From positions 11,309 through 48,976 of IMG/VR virus record IMGVR_UViG_3300002231_000332: a stretch of 37,668 nucleotides of DNA; one strand, written 5' to 3'. The translations under genes and the position numbers were made by a program. Below the pieces are notes generated by a model. That model had not been told where the DNA came from and searched no databases. It saw nothing but the letters and a program-made list of their open reading frames with translations. This document shows positions 28,681 through 36,447 of this stretch, piece by piece; within the stretch, counting starts at the first letter, position 1; every line of letters starts with the position of its first letter. This stretch comes from a virus.

Positions 28681-30036
28681 CTAATCTTCTTTTCTTGTTT
28701 CGTCCCTAAGCATTTTGTATACCTTCTGTGGACCCGACAATACCTCTGCCGAGTGCTCATCTTGTGGAAATACCTTTATCGAGACATTTCCTGGGTCCAT
28801 AAAAATTGGAAACACTACACCGTCAATACCATTCCTATTTTTGGCTATATAAACCCTCCCCGTATTGTTCATCTTGTCAGCACCGGTTCTTGATACTGAG
28901 AAAATAAAATCAGCCACGAAACATTTCGAGAATGCTTCACTAATAGATTCCATTGTAATAACTTCAGCGTTTATCCCACTCCTGTTCGTTTGAGATGCTG
29001 TCCAGACGGGGCACTCGAATTCATGAGCGAGTGCCCTCAACTCTTCATAAATAGTTTCGAGCTCTTCCCTTTTCTCCTTCGAGTGTGAAATAGGTTTCAA
29101 AATATCACCGTAATCCACAACAATCATTCCAGGCTTGAAATCTCGGTTTCGAAGCTTCTCCAGGTGAGTTCTGAGAGTCTGGGTGGTAGCCGACTTCGTT
29201 GGGTATTCTTTGATCAAAAGCTTTCCTGGCAATTCTTTGATCTCCTCGAATACATCCTCTTTGCTATGACGAAGTTCGTTGATTGGGATTCCAGTCAGGC
29301 AACTATCATATCTATTCCCGATTGTCATGTCCTGAAGCTCTAGTGTGTAGTGAACAACATTTACTCCGTTCTTCAAAGCCATGGCACCCAAGTGAGCTAG
29401 CACCATGCTTTTACCTACGCCAGTAGGAGCTATAACGACTCCGAGTTCTCCCTTTCCCATACCTCCGCCAGTGATTCTATCTATTTCTCCCCAGCCAGTT
29501 GCAATCGGATGCCTGGATCTAAGCTGATACCTTGCTTCAAAGTCTTCTATGAAGTCATACCCAGTATCGTTATCGACACCTAGCTTGAGAGCATCATTGA
29601 TAATCTTGCTAACTTCGTCGAAGGATGACTTTTGCATCAGCTTCACACTTTTGAGCATAGCTTCTTGGAGCTTTTGTTTCCGGCAGAAATCAAGGGATTT
29701 GTCCTGGACAAACTCTTCATCAACATTAGAGAAGTTTCCGCTGGCGATTCGGACATAAAAGTCACGGACCTGCTTTCTGACGGCTTCGTTCCCGGAGGAG
29801 GTTTCGCTCTTAAGAATGCTCTCGAATGTATCTCTCGATGGATGTTTTTTGTATTTCTCCTTATATAGATAAATTTTATTTACAAAATTTTGAAGATACT
29901 TTAGTTCAAAGAAGTTTATGTTAAGCACTTCGCCGATTTGAGTCGAGAAACGAGAATCATCTAGAATCATCTTTGCTAGAGATTCTTGAAATCCTTTTCC
30001 GAAAGAGCCAAAAGTCGAATCGTTGTCTAGTTCCAT
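28681..30036 (-). CDS. Replicative DNA helicase (DnaB/gp41-like)
   Basis: The 451-aa protein has Walker A APTGVGKS (203-210), Walker B MIVVDYGDILKP and the arginine-rich C-terminal motor common to DnaB and T4 gp41. The N-terminal 170 residues are helical, as in gp41. It should unwind DNA 5'-3' ahead of the fork. No separate primase is visible in the window. It has its own promoter (30058-30086) and GGGAG ribosome site. The upstream exonuclease ends before it, with a gap of 46 bases. Confidence 0.93.
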   Translation of the reverse strand: MELDNDSTFGSFGKGFQESLAKMILDDSRFSTQIGEVLNINFFELKYLQNFVNKIYLYKEKYKKHPSRDTFESILKSETSSGNEAVRKQVRDFYVRIASGNFSNVDEEFVQDKSLDFCRKQKLQEAMLKSVKLMQKSSFDEVSKIINDALKLGVDNDTGYDFIEDFEARYQLRSRHPIATGWGEIDRITGGGMGKGELGVVIAPTGVGKSMVLAHLGAMALKNGVNVVHYTLELQDMTIGNRYDSCLTGIPINELRHSKEDVFEEIKELPGKLLIKEYPTKSATTQTLRTHLEKLRNRDFKPGMIVVDYGDILKPISHSKEKREELETIYEELRALAHEFECPVWTASQTNRSGINAEVITMESISEAFSKCFVADFIFSVSRTGADKMNNTGRVYIAKNRNGIDGVVFPIFMDPGNVSIKVFPQDEHSAEVLSGPQKVYKMLRDETRKED

Positions 30037-30057
30037 GTATTTTTCTCCCAGGTATAT

Positions 30058-30086
30058 AATATAGCTTTTTTTCTTTCGAAAGTCAA
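30058..30086 (-). promoter_or_regulatory. Sigma70-type promoter for the helicase
   Basis: TTGACT (30081-30086), 17 bp, TATATT (30058-30063), about 22 bases before the helicase ATG. The -35 overlaps the exonuclease stop codon region. Confidence 0.7.
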
Positions 30087-31069
30087 GATGTTTGTTTCTT
30101 TAATTCATAAACAGTTCTCTGGAATAGGGCAAAGAGATTATCCAGGTTGATTTGAGGGCAGCCGTCTTCAAACAGAAGCTTGACCATCCCTGTCTTATTG
30201 AACAAGGGAACATATTCGTCAAATGTTTCCCTTATTTTTCTAGTTGTCTGAGTTGAGAGGGATGGTGAATAAAGCTGCATCATCTTGTAGTTGATTTTTA
30301 CAGTATCAATGTTCTCCAAGACATCTCGGTAAAACTTCACCTTTTCTTCTTCCCTCTCTTCACAATACTTTTCTATTTCTGTTAGAAGATATTCTTTCTC
30401 TTCGGCTAAAAAGGGAAGCCTCTTCGCTACTGTCGGAAGCCCGACTCTCGGCACTCCAGGAAGGTTATCCGACTTATCACCAGCGATTGCCCTAGCGAGA
30501 GCAAAATTGTTGGGATGGATGTTGAACTTTTCTAAAATAGAATTCTTATTCACAACCTCGTCCTGAATCGGGCGATATAGGACTGTTGTATCTCCACACA
30601 ACTGGAAGAAATCCTTGTCGCTCGACACTATCACTTTGTGCCAGTCGCTAAATTGAGGGAGCTGGCTCACATATGATACCGTATCGTCTGCCTCCGTTTC
30701 AGGAAACATAAACTGGACTACGGGAGTCTCGTTTAGATACTCAAGGACTCTGACCTGCTGCCAGATGAGGTTTTTTGACTCTTCATTTTCTGGCAGGTTT
30801 CTTATAAATCGATTGAGGCGAACTGGCTTTCTACCTTCCTTGTATCCCTTGACAATGCTTCGGCGTCGGCGGCTGCCGTTTTCTCCGTCCCATACAACAG
30901 ATATCAGATCTGGCTTTATCGTTCTTGCTAGCTTTTGTAGTCCCTGGAGAAATCCAACTAAGCCGCCGATGGGCTGACCGTTGGAGGAGATAGTTGGATT
31001 CACAATATAGTGCCTAATAAAAGCATTGTGACCGTCAACTATCATTATTCTTTTCTTATTTTCGCCCAT
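30083..31069 (-). CDS. 5'-3' exonuclease/flap endonuclease (RNase H-type)
   Basis: The 328-aa protein has the metal ligands of the FEN/5'-3' exonuclease family: D12 in MIVDGHN, D61 in VVWDGENG, D128 and D129 in ETEADDT, D151 and D153 in SSDKDFF, and D198 and D201 in the helix-hairpin-helix GDKSDNLPGVPRVG. It resembles T4 RNase H, which removes RNA primers from lagging-strand fragments. It lies downstream of RecA, ClpP and a coiled-coil peptide and before the helicase. GGAAT lies eight bases before the ATG. Confidence 0.92.
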   Translation of the reverse strand: MGENKKRIMIVDGHNAFIRHYIVNPTISSNGQPIGGLVGFLQGLQKLARTIKPDLISVVWDGENGSRRRRSIVKGYKEGRKPVRLNRFIRNLPENEESKNLIWQQVRVLEYLNETPVVQFMFPETEADDTVSYVSQLPQFSDWHKVIVSSDKDFFQLCGDTTVLYRPIQDEVVNKNSILEKFNIHPNNFALARAIAGDKSDNLPGVPRVGLPTVAKRLPFLAEEKEYLLTEIEKYCEEREEEKVKFYRDVLENIDTVKINYKMMQLYSPSLSTQTTRKIRETFDEYVPLFNKTGMVKLLFEDGCPQINLDNLFALFQRTVYELKKQTS

Positions 31070-31232
31070 TCTTAGATTCCAATCGTCTAAGCTTCGCCCT
31101 AGCAGACTGAAGCTTCTTCTTTATCTTTTCGTTCTCTTCTCTCAGAAGAAATATTTCGTCAAGAAGGTTTTCTATTGCATCTATAGAAATCTTAACTGTT
31201 TCTTTGAGAGTTTCTATTTTCGTTTTTTTCAT
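31056..31232 (-). CDS. Small coiled-coil protein (58 aa)
   Basis: The frame begins MKKTKIETLKETVKISIDAI and continues as one leucine-rich heptad helix (ENLLDEIFLLREENEKIKKK) ending in a basic tail (RAKLRRLESKNGRK). It fills the gap between ClpP and the exonuclease and overlaps the exonuclease start by 14 bases. No strong ribosome site is present. A dimeric helix that could bridge replication proteins is plausible, but the role is unknown. Confidence 0.55.
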   Translation of the reverse strand: MKKTKIETLKETVKISIDAIENLLDEIFLLREENEKIKKKLQSARAKLRRLESKNGRK

Positions 31233-31244
31233 CTACGAATCAGC

Positions 31245-31853
31245 TCAAATAATTTCGTCAACTAAGCCATATTTTAGACAAGTGTCCGCATCGAACCACA
31301 AATCGTGCTTGAGAATCTCGTCAAGCTTCTTTTTTGGAATGTTGGTGTGCTTATTGTAGATCTCCCTGATGGTCTGCATCAGAATCTCACAATTCTCCAT
31401 GCTGTCCTTGAGTTCTTCAAACTTGCCCCACATACCAGAAGATAACTGATGGATGAGCATGAACGAGTTCTTGTGGATGTATCGCTTTTCAGCCACGACA
31501 CTCATCAGAGTTGCTGCCGAGGCGGCACACCCCTCTACTACCGAGTGGATCGGTGCCTTGGAAGCCATTATATAATCCACCGATGAAAGTCCAGCGAAGA
31601 CAGAGCCTCCGTAGGAATTGATGTGTAGTCGGATTGGAGGAACTGGAATGTTGTAGTTGTGACTATTTGTACACATAGCATCAGATAGTGTCTGGATGTT
31701 TTTGTTTAGTGCCAGGCATTCCGGTCGAGTTACTTCTGAGTAAAAATAGATCCTGTTGTTTAGGGAGGATACCTCATTTTCGTTCGAACTGTTATCGTCC
31801 AGTCGGATATCACAAGTGCTCCCCCAGTATTTATCTTGCTTTAACATTTTCAT
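31245..31853 (-). CDS. ClpP-like serine protease
   Basis: The 202-aa protein has the ClpP fold markers: INSYGGSVFAG (78-88), EGCAASAATLM with catalytic S112, FMLIHQLSSG with H135, and KHDLWFDADTCLKYGLVDEI with D184. The full Ser-His-Asp triad is present. It would form a barrel-shaped peptidase; with no ClpX or ClpA in the window it may use host unfoldases, or serve as a prohead protease. It directly follows RecA, with an AGAGG ribosome site. Similar ClpP-like proteins are known in phage capsid maturation. Confidence 0.88.
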   Translation of the reverse strand: MKMLKQDKYWGSTCDIRLDDNSSNENEVSSLNNRIYFYSEVTRPECLALNKNIQTLSDAMCTNSHNYNIPVPPIRLHINSYGGSVFAGLSSVDYIMASKAPIHSVVEGCAASAATLMSVVAEKRYIHKNSFMLIHQLSSGMWGKFEELKDSMENCEILMQTIREIYNKHTNIPKKKLDEILKHDLWFDADTCLKYGLVDEII

Positions 31854-31855
31854 TT

Positions 31856-32980
31856 CTATACCTCTTCCTCTGCTTCATCGTAAAAGTGTTGGGCATCTAC
31901 ATCCCTATTATCAAATTTCAGTACGACTTCTTCGTCCACAAGCCGTAAGACTCTATCTCGAAATTTTGAATCCAGCATGAATTCGCCCCACTTGGCGGCT
32001 TGGAATTTCTGCTCAGATCCATCGCCATATTTGAGAGTCCACCATGGACCCGAGCTTGTCAACTGGTCCGAAGACTGTATAGCCTCAAATAAGCTTTCGT
32101 CATCTCTCACCCCAATATCATTACCCCACATAATCTTGAAATTACATATTCTGCCGGCTGTTCCAAAGCGAGACTTTTCCAATCGAGCCTTAACTTCATT
32201 GCCGACGACGAAACCCTTGTCGTCAGCGATGATGCTCTTCTTGCCTCGCTTGCCAGTCAGCCAAATTCTCAAACTGTAGGCATACATCATCGACTTGCCT
32301 CCAGGAGTGGTATATTTTTCACTATCCGTCGCGTATTTCGGGTTCGCTACTTGAAGATTTGTTTTGAGCTGATTTAGCACCAAGAGGGTAGACTGTGAGT
32401 TGGCTAGCGACACTATTAGTTTGGACATTCCCTTAGCCAATACACGAGCCTTGACAGCAACCGATTCATTGGGGTTAAATGTTCCCTCTACATCGCTCAC
32501 AGCCGGGGTCAAGGCGAGGCTGTCCCAAATAAACAGCATCTTATCTTCCGTCGAATTCAAAAGCTCCTCAATCGTCTCCAGTACAAACTCAACAGAGCTC
32601 GCCTGAACATACAGAACTTCATCGACATTCAGACCGCTTTTGCCAAGAAAAGTAGGATCGATGGATGATTCCGAATCGAAGTATACCACATTGATGCCCA
32701 TTTTCTGGGCATTGGCTGCTGTCTGGGCTGCCATGTAGCTCTTTCCGGAAGCTTCTAACCCTGCTATCTCCGATATCTTTCCTACCGGGATGCCGGCAGT
32801 CTTTCCTCGGCAGATGACACTATTTAGCCATGTGGAGCCTGTGGGAATCCAGTCTTTGACTTCAGTTGGATTATCTGTCGTAAGATCGTGTGCTACATTC
32901 ATGCCAGCCTTTTTATTGATCTTCTTCCTAAGCTCATCGATGTTCAAAGAACCTTTTTTCTGTTTCAAACTTCTCACCAT
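31856..32980 (-). CDS. RecA/UvsX-type recombinase
   Basis: The start at 32980 (MVRSLKQKKGSLNIDELRKK) is chosen because GGAG lies eight bases before it; the frame upstream to 33016 starts in poor sequence. The 374-aa protein has Walker A GLEASGKS at 74-81, Walker B MLFIWDSLAL, and the loop region of RecA (VEGTFNPNESVAVKARVLAK and NQLKTNLQV). It should form filaments on single-stranded DNA and pair homologous strands, as UvsX does in T4 recombination-dependent replication. It follows the SSB terminator and is first in the RecA-ClpP-exonuclease run. Confidence 0.93.
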   Translation of the reverse strand: MVRSLKQKKGSLNIDELRKKINKKAGMNVAHDLTTDNPTEVKDWIPTGSTWLNSVICRGKTAGIPVGKISEIAGLEASGKSYMAAQTAANAQKMGINVVYFDSESSIDPTFLGKSGLNVDEVLYVQASSVEFVLETIEELLNSTEDKMLFIWDSLALTPAVSDVEGTFNPNESVAVKARVLAKGMSKLIVSLANSQSTLLVLNQLKTNLQVANPKYATDSEKYTTPGGKSMMYAYSLRIWLTGKRGKKSIIADDKGFVVGNEVKARLEKSRFGTAGRICNFKIMWGNDIGVRDDESLFEAIQSSDQLTSSGPWWTLKYGDGSEQKFQAAKWGEFMLDSKFRDRVLRLVDEEVVLKFDNRDVDAQHFYDEAEEEV

Positions 32981-33002
32981 AGCACAACTCCGTAAATAAA
33001 GT

Positions 33003-33034
33003 AAAAAAAGAGGCACCCGTTAACCCTGTGCCTC
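33003..33034 (-). terminator. Rho-independent terminator after the SSB gene
   Basis: The coding strand reads GAGGCAC (33028-33034), an 11-base loop, GTGCCTC (33010-33016) and seven T residues. The 7-bp stem and T-run are typical. It ends the SSB transcript 18 bases after its stop, ahead of RecA. Confidence 0.88.
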
Positions 33035-33052
33035 CCCGTGGGTGTGTGATGT

Positions 33053-33805
33053 TTAACGAGTCATCAGTTCGTCAAGGGCATTATCAACCTTGTTCACACC
33101 ATTGCCAGGATATTTTTCCACTTCACTGGAAAACTCCTCTGGATTGTCGGCTGTCAAATGAACATCCAAGAATCCTTGAACTTCAACAGTCGTCTTTTTC
33201 TCAAAGAGAGATTCAAAATCTGGCACAGTACCCAAAAGACCCTCACACTGCTCTTCGCTAATCTTATCGCTGCAAAGGCGGCTAGAACGTCGTTTTGGTG
33301 TCACCTTGGTCATAGGAAATTGACCTCCAGGTGGCTTACCGTAATGTAGATCCAGATCGATACCAGTTTCAATATCCGTAATATCCCCGTAGTCCGGATT
33401 CAGCACAAGACCCAGGAGAGTTTCATATACCGTCTTGGAAAAACCCCATAGACGGACTCCAAGCTCCTCTTCCCCTCGAACAAGGACGGGAGAGAAGAAT
33501 CGAGATTTAACACCGAGCTGTCGTGCCATAGCTTTGCTCTCTTCATCGCCTTCTTGGTAAAGACCACGAACAAAACCACATACTGGGCAATCCTCTCCAA
33601 AATTATTCTTTGGACACAGGAAGCCGCCCTCTTTGCCGACACCATAATGGAAAGAAAAGCTCTTGAAAGGATCTCCGTCCTCAGTCGGAACAATCCGTAC
33701 AGTCTGTGTTCCCTCGGAAGGTTTCCAGAACTGACTGCCACCACCCTGACCTCGGTTTTTGAGGGTGCTGTACTTTTCTCTCATTTTTTTCATATCAATT
33801 GCCAT
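33053..33805 (-). CDS. gp32-like single-stranded DNA-binding protein
   Basis: The 250-aa protein begins MAIDMKKMREKYSTLKNRGQ, a basic start like gp32's cooperativity domain. A zinc site is visible as H53, C64, C73 and C76 (FLCPKNNFGEDCPVC), close to the T4 spacing of His then three Cys. The core (VRIVPTEDGDPFKSFSFHYG and RFFSPVLVRGEE) is the OB fold, and the C-terminus is acidic. It coats single-stranded DNA during replication and recombination. It is a stand-alone unit with a perfect sigma70 promoter, AAGGAG site and terminator. Confidence 0.92.
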   Translation of the reverse strand: MAIDMKKMREKYSTLKNRGQGGGSQFWKPSEGTQTVRIVPTEDGDPFKSFSFHYGVGKEGGFLCPKNNFGEDCPVCGFVRGLYQEGDEESKAMARQLGVKSRFFSPVLVRGEEELGVRLWGFSKTVYETLLGLVLNPDYGDITDIETGIDLDLHYGKPPGGQFPMTKVTPKRRSSRLCSDKISEEQCEGLLGTVPDFESLFEKKTTVEVQGFLDVHLTADNPEEFSSEVEKYPGNGVNKVDNALDELMTR

Positions 33806-33836
33806 TTAAGACTCCTTTTAGTTTTTGTTAGACATC

Positions 33837-33865
33837 ATTATATCAGATCACTTTGCTTATGTCAA
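33837..33865 (-). promoter_or_regulatory. Perfect-consensus sigma70 promoter for the SSB gene
   Basis: TTGACA (33860-33865), 17 bp, TATAAT (33837-33842), about 30 bases before the SSB ATG. The -35 overlaps the stop codon of the WYL_2 gene. Confidence 0.85.
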
Positions 33866-34132
33866 GTGCTTTTTCTCAAAATTTTCTTTTTCCTTTCCTT
33901 CCAGTAGTTTCACATCTACTTCTCCCAGTGCTGAGTTCCAGTTGAATGTCCGGAAGGCAGACTCGGAAACATCCCATACGAGCTCTTGCCCTTCTGGTAC
34001 TTTTCGCTGAGATGATCCATCCTTAATCTTGGAACTTAAAAAGCTGGAGGGGAGATCTTCCAGCTTTACAAAAGTCATAGTCCGAATGTCGCTGTTCTTC
34101 TTCTTGAAAGAACCTGTAAAAATTTTAACCAT
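33857..34132 (-). CDS. WYL_2 (DUF2693-like) Sm/SH3-type protein
   Basis: The 91-aa protein has the WYL_2 pattern: MVKIFTGSFKKKNSDIRTMT at the start, then VWDVSESAFRTFNWNSALGE at about 52-71, matching the short phage beta-barrel that binds nucleic acid or ligands. T4-like phages often carry one or several. It overlaps the FtsZ-like gene's stop and is followed by the SSB promoter. Precise function is unknown. Confidence 0.7.
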   Translation of the reverse strand: MVKIFTGSFKKKNSDIRTMTFVKLEDLPSSFLSSKIKDGSSQRKVPEGQELVWDVSESAFRTFNWNSALGEVDVKLLEGKEKENFEKKHLT

Positions 34133-34967
34133 AGTTTACTCCTTGAATTATCTTTGTTTGAGAAACAATATAGATGTAGTTCTTGTCATATTCCGTTGAG
34201 TATACTCCAAAGCCTACTTTTATGTCCTCGTCCTTTTGTGCTACTCTCTTCTTTACCCTAAAGAGGAGATCAGAATCGTTATCTACCTGTTTTTTGTTTA
34301 TAGCAAAATAATAGCTCTTTTCGTTAACATTGTCAAGAGAAAAGCACATCTGATCTGTCATTTTTTCCATCTCACCGATTCCTATAGTACAAATCCGGCA
34401 AATACCAGACTCCTTTGGGTAGCTGGACATTACTGCTTCGGTGTTTCTATAGACATTCAGCATGTGAATGGTGGAAGAGACAAATTCATTGATCGTGTCT
34501 TGATATCTGCCAATCGGAATATTCCCAATGACCTTTTCGATTGCGGAATTAGAGATAAGATAGAGTTTCTCGAAAAGCCCAGACCGAGCATATTCCTGGA
34601 ATACATTAGATACCACTCTGTCGAGGTTCCTTGAGTGATCGTCAGTAAGATCTGGCTTTATATAGAGCACCTCTATTCTTCTCGAACTTACTGCCTCCAG
34701 TATTCTTAGCGATGCTGAGGAAATGTCTGTGCCGCCGGAAACCACAAAGAGAATGTCGCCGTCAATCTTCTTGAGAGCATTCGTAACCCTTGCTGGAAAC
34801 TTTTCTTCGTAGTCTTCTGGTGCCGATCTCTTCTTGATGGAAAAGCAGTTCTTATTATCTTTATCGGGAAGCCCTGCTCCTATCTTATATACTTCATACT
34901 GGGGATGTTTTCTGAACTTCTCTGCTATAGCACATCCGACCTTGCCCAAGCCAATCACATTAATCAT
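34125..34967 (-). CDS. Divergent FtsZ/tubulin-like protein
   Basis: The 280-aa protein follows the FtsZ fold order: INVIGLGKVGCAIAEKF (2-18) for the first nucleotide-binding loop, ILFVVSGGTDISSAS (72-86) in place of GGGTGTG, VLYIKPDL, then LYLISNSAIEKVIGNIPIGR (135-154) matching the LITIPNDKLLKV segment of FtsZ, and a C-terminal half (ICTIGIGEME, then VGFGVYSTEYDKNYIYIV) like the FtsZ second domain. The glycine loop is degenerate, so GTP hydrolysis is doubtful. It could build a filament, block host division, or position DNA as PhuZ does. It overlaps both neighbours by eight bases. Confidence 0.65.
   Translation of the reverse strand: MINVIGLGKVGCAIAEKFRKHPQYEVYKIGAGLPDKDNKNCFSIKKRSAPEDYEEKFPARVTNALKKIDGDILFVVSGGTDISSASLRILEAVSSRRIEVLYIKPDLTDDHSRNLDRVVSNVFQEYARSGLFEKLYLISNSAIEKVIGNIPIGRYQDTINEFVSSTIHMLNVYRNTEAVMSSYPKESGICRICTIGIGEMEKMTDQMCFSLDNVNEKSYYFAINKKQVDNDSDLLFRVKKRVAQKDEDIKVGFGVYSTEYDKNYIYIVSQTKIIQGVNYG
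34308..34336 (-). promoter_or_regulatory. Internal sigma70-type promoter for the WYL_2 gene
   Basis: TTGACA (34331-34336), 17 bp, TATTAT (34308-34313) lie inside the FtsZ-like gene, about 175 bases before the WYL_2 start. Good hexamers, but embedded in coding sequence. Confidence 0.5.
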
Positions 34968-35274
34968 CTTCTTTCACTTCCTCTAGGATGATCCCCTCAT
35001 AATATGCCCCAAGGTCAGCCTCTTTCTGGATTCTTTCTTCCATAAGCTCGTCGATGGTGTATCCCAGCTCAAGAGAAAGAGCATACACCACTTCCAAGAC
35101 TTCTGCCAGTGCTCCGAGAGATCGATTCTCCAAATAGCCATTAACATGCTCAAGCAATGCGTCATCAACATAATCTAGATATTCCTCTTTCAGTGCCTCT
35201 CGGCATGAGAATACCTTCTTCTTCTTTATTAAGAGATGTGGTACTTTATCTCGAACGAGTTTATCGTATTTCAT
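34960..35274 (-). CDS. MazG-like nucleotide pyrophosphohydrolase family protein
   Basis: The 104-aa protein begins MKYDKLVRDKVPHLLIKKKK, the YDKLVRDKIP start typical of the COG4997 branch of all-alpha phosphohydrolases related to MazG. ALKEEYLDYVDDALLEH and LAEVLEVVYALSLELGY carry the acidic helices that bind magnesium (E-E-x-x-D pattern). It would hydrolyse nucleoside or phosphoribosyl triphosphates, possibly alarmones; the substrate is unproven. It overlaps the polymerase stop by four bases and precedes the FtsZ-like gene. Confidence 0.75.
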   Translation of the reverse strand: MKYDKLVRDKVPHLLIKKKKVFSCREALKEEYLDYVDDALLEHVNGYLENRSLGALAEVLEVVYALSLELGYTIDELMEERIQKEADLGAYYEGIILEEVKEDD

Positions 35275-36446
35275 ATATCAATCCTCCTCATGTTGCCAAA
35301 GTCTCTGCCGGCACTAACATTGACTAAAAAATCTCCAATTTTGTTCCGGGAAAAAATTTCCTTGATCTCGTATATCAAAGCTCGCTCCTCCTGTGCCAAA
35401 TCCACCACAAAGCTGTCGTGAATCAAGAATACTATCTTGGATTTCTTTCCTTCTAGGATCTTATTTATCTTCATAGCTTGGTCAAGAACCAAATCGCTAG
35501 TAGTGCTCTGTAGAATATAGTTCAGGGCATGTCCGTCGTCACACTCTATTTCTCTTCCAAATGGAGTCTTGATCTTACCTGAATTGTAATACTTTTTTAA
35601 TACCTTTTCCACCTTGTAGTAGTCTTGGTCAATGTTCGGATTATATATCGCCGAGAAGATCTTCTTCTTCGCTTCGGCTCTGGTCATTTCCTTTTTGAAG
35701 ACATTCTCAATATTCCACTCGTGGATATCTCTTTTCGGCTGCTCTTGTCCAGATAGAGAGAGTAGTGTTCTTAGCTCGGCAGCATTGTAATCAAACTCCA
35801 CAAACAGATCGTTATTCGGTTTGACTATTTCCCTGAGAGATCGCTCAATGTTTAGAATGGGAAAGCTAGAATTTGTTACTGTTAGTCTGCCGGTAATAGT
35901 CCCGAACTGATTGTATTCTATCGAAGTCTTTCCTCTGACTCTGTGGAGGAAGTTTCTAACTGCCGCATTTCCGAGCTTGCCTCGGAGGCTCGATGTATCA
36001 ATCTTGAGAGTGTTTTCTTTGATTTCAGCAAATAGTTTTTCCAGCCCAAGCATAAAGTCGTATGCCTCTGGCTTGTGGAGGTTTTGATGAACATGCTCAA
36101 GAATCTCACATTTGAGCTGGGAGATCTCTTTCATAAACCACGGTGGAACCAGATCGTATATACACACATCCTGGACCTTTATTTTGCTATTCTTGATGGC
36201 TGTTTCGAATGCCTTTCTTTTTTCCAGTGCTCCGTCCCAATCTCTACCCAGATGCTCGGGGCACATTTCTCCTAAAGATTTGCCGCCACAATAAAGCTTC
36301 AGATACTCTATTCCGTCTTGGTGGTGGGAATGGGAGTAGTCCCATGTTACATTGTTTTTGTCGGGATCGGGGCTCGTATCGTGGATGGCGCCGTCATAGT
36401 AGTATCCTAAACACTCTTCCTTCGAATCAAGAGTTATGTAAAACAA
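35271..36446 (-). CDS. Compact family A DNA polymerase (PolA-like), TTG start
   Basis: The 391-aa protein shows the polymerase motifs of Pol I: TGRLTVTNSSFPILNI (185-200), motif A FDYNAAELR (218-226, D219), motif B O-helix RAEAKKKIFSAIYN (256-269, with F264 at the E. coli F762 position), a tip segment TPFGREIECDD, and motif C IHDSFV (342-347) where HDE becomes HDS. The 3'-5' exonuclease and 5' nuclease domains are absent. The start is TTG 36446, with GAGG five bases upstream, since no ATG is in frame nearby. It may fill gaps or act in lagging-strand processing beside DnaE. Confidence 0.85.
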   Translation of the reverse strand: MFYITLDSKEECLGYYYDGAIHDTSPDPDKNNVTWDYSHSHHQDGIEYLKLYCGGKSLGEMCPEHLGRDWDGALEKRKAFETAIKNSKIKVQDVCIYDLVPPWFMKEISQLKCEILEHVHQNLHKPEAYDFMLGLEKLFAEIKENTLKIDTSSLRGKLGNAAVRNFLHRVRGKTSIEYNQFGTITGRLTVTNSSFPILNIERSLREIVKPNNDLFVEFDYNAAELRTLLSLSGQEQPKRDIHEWNIENVFKKEMTRAEAKKKIFSAIYNPNIDQDYYKVEKVLKKYYNSGKIKTPFGREIECDDGHALNYILQSTTSDLVLDQAMKINKILEGKKSKIVFLIHDSFVVDLAQEERALIYEIKEIFSRNKIGDFLVNVSAGRDFGNMRRIDI

Positions 36447-36447
36447 G

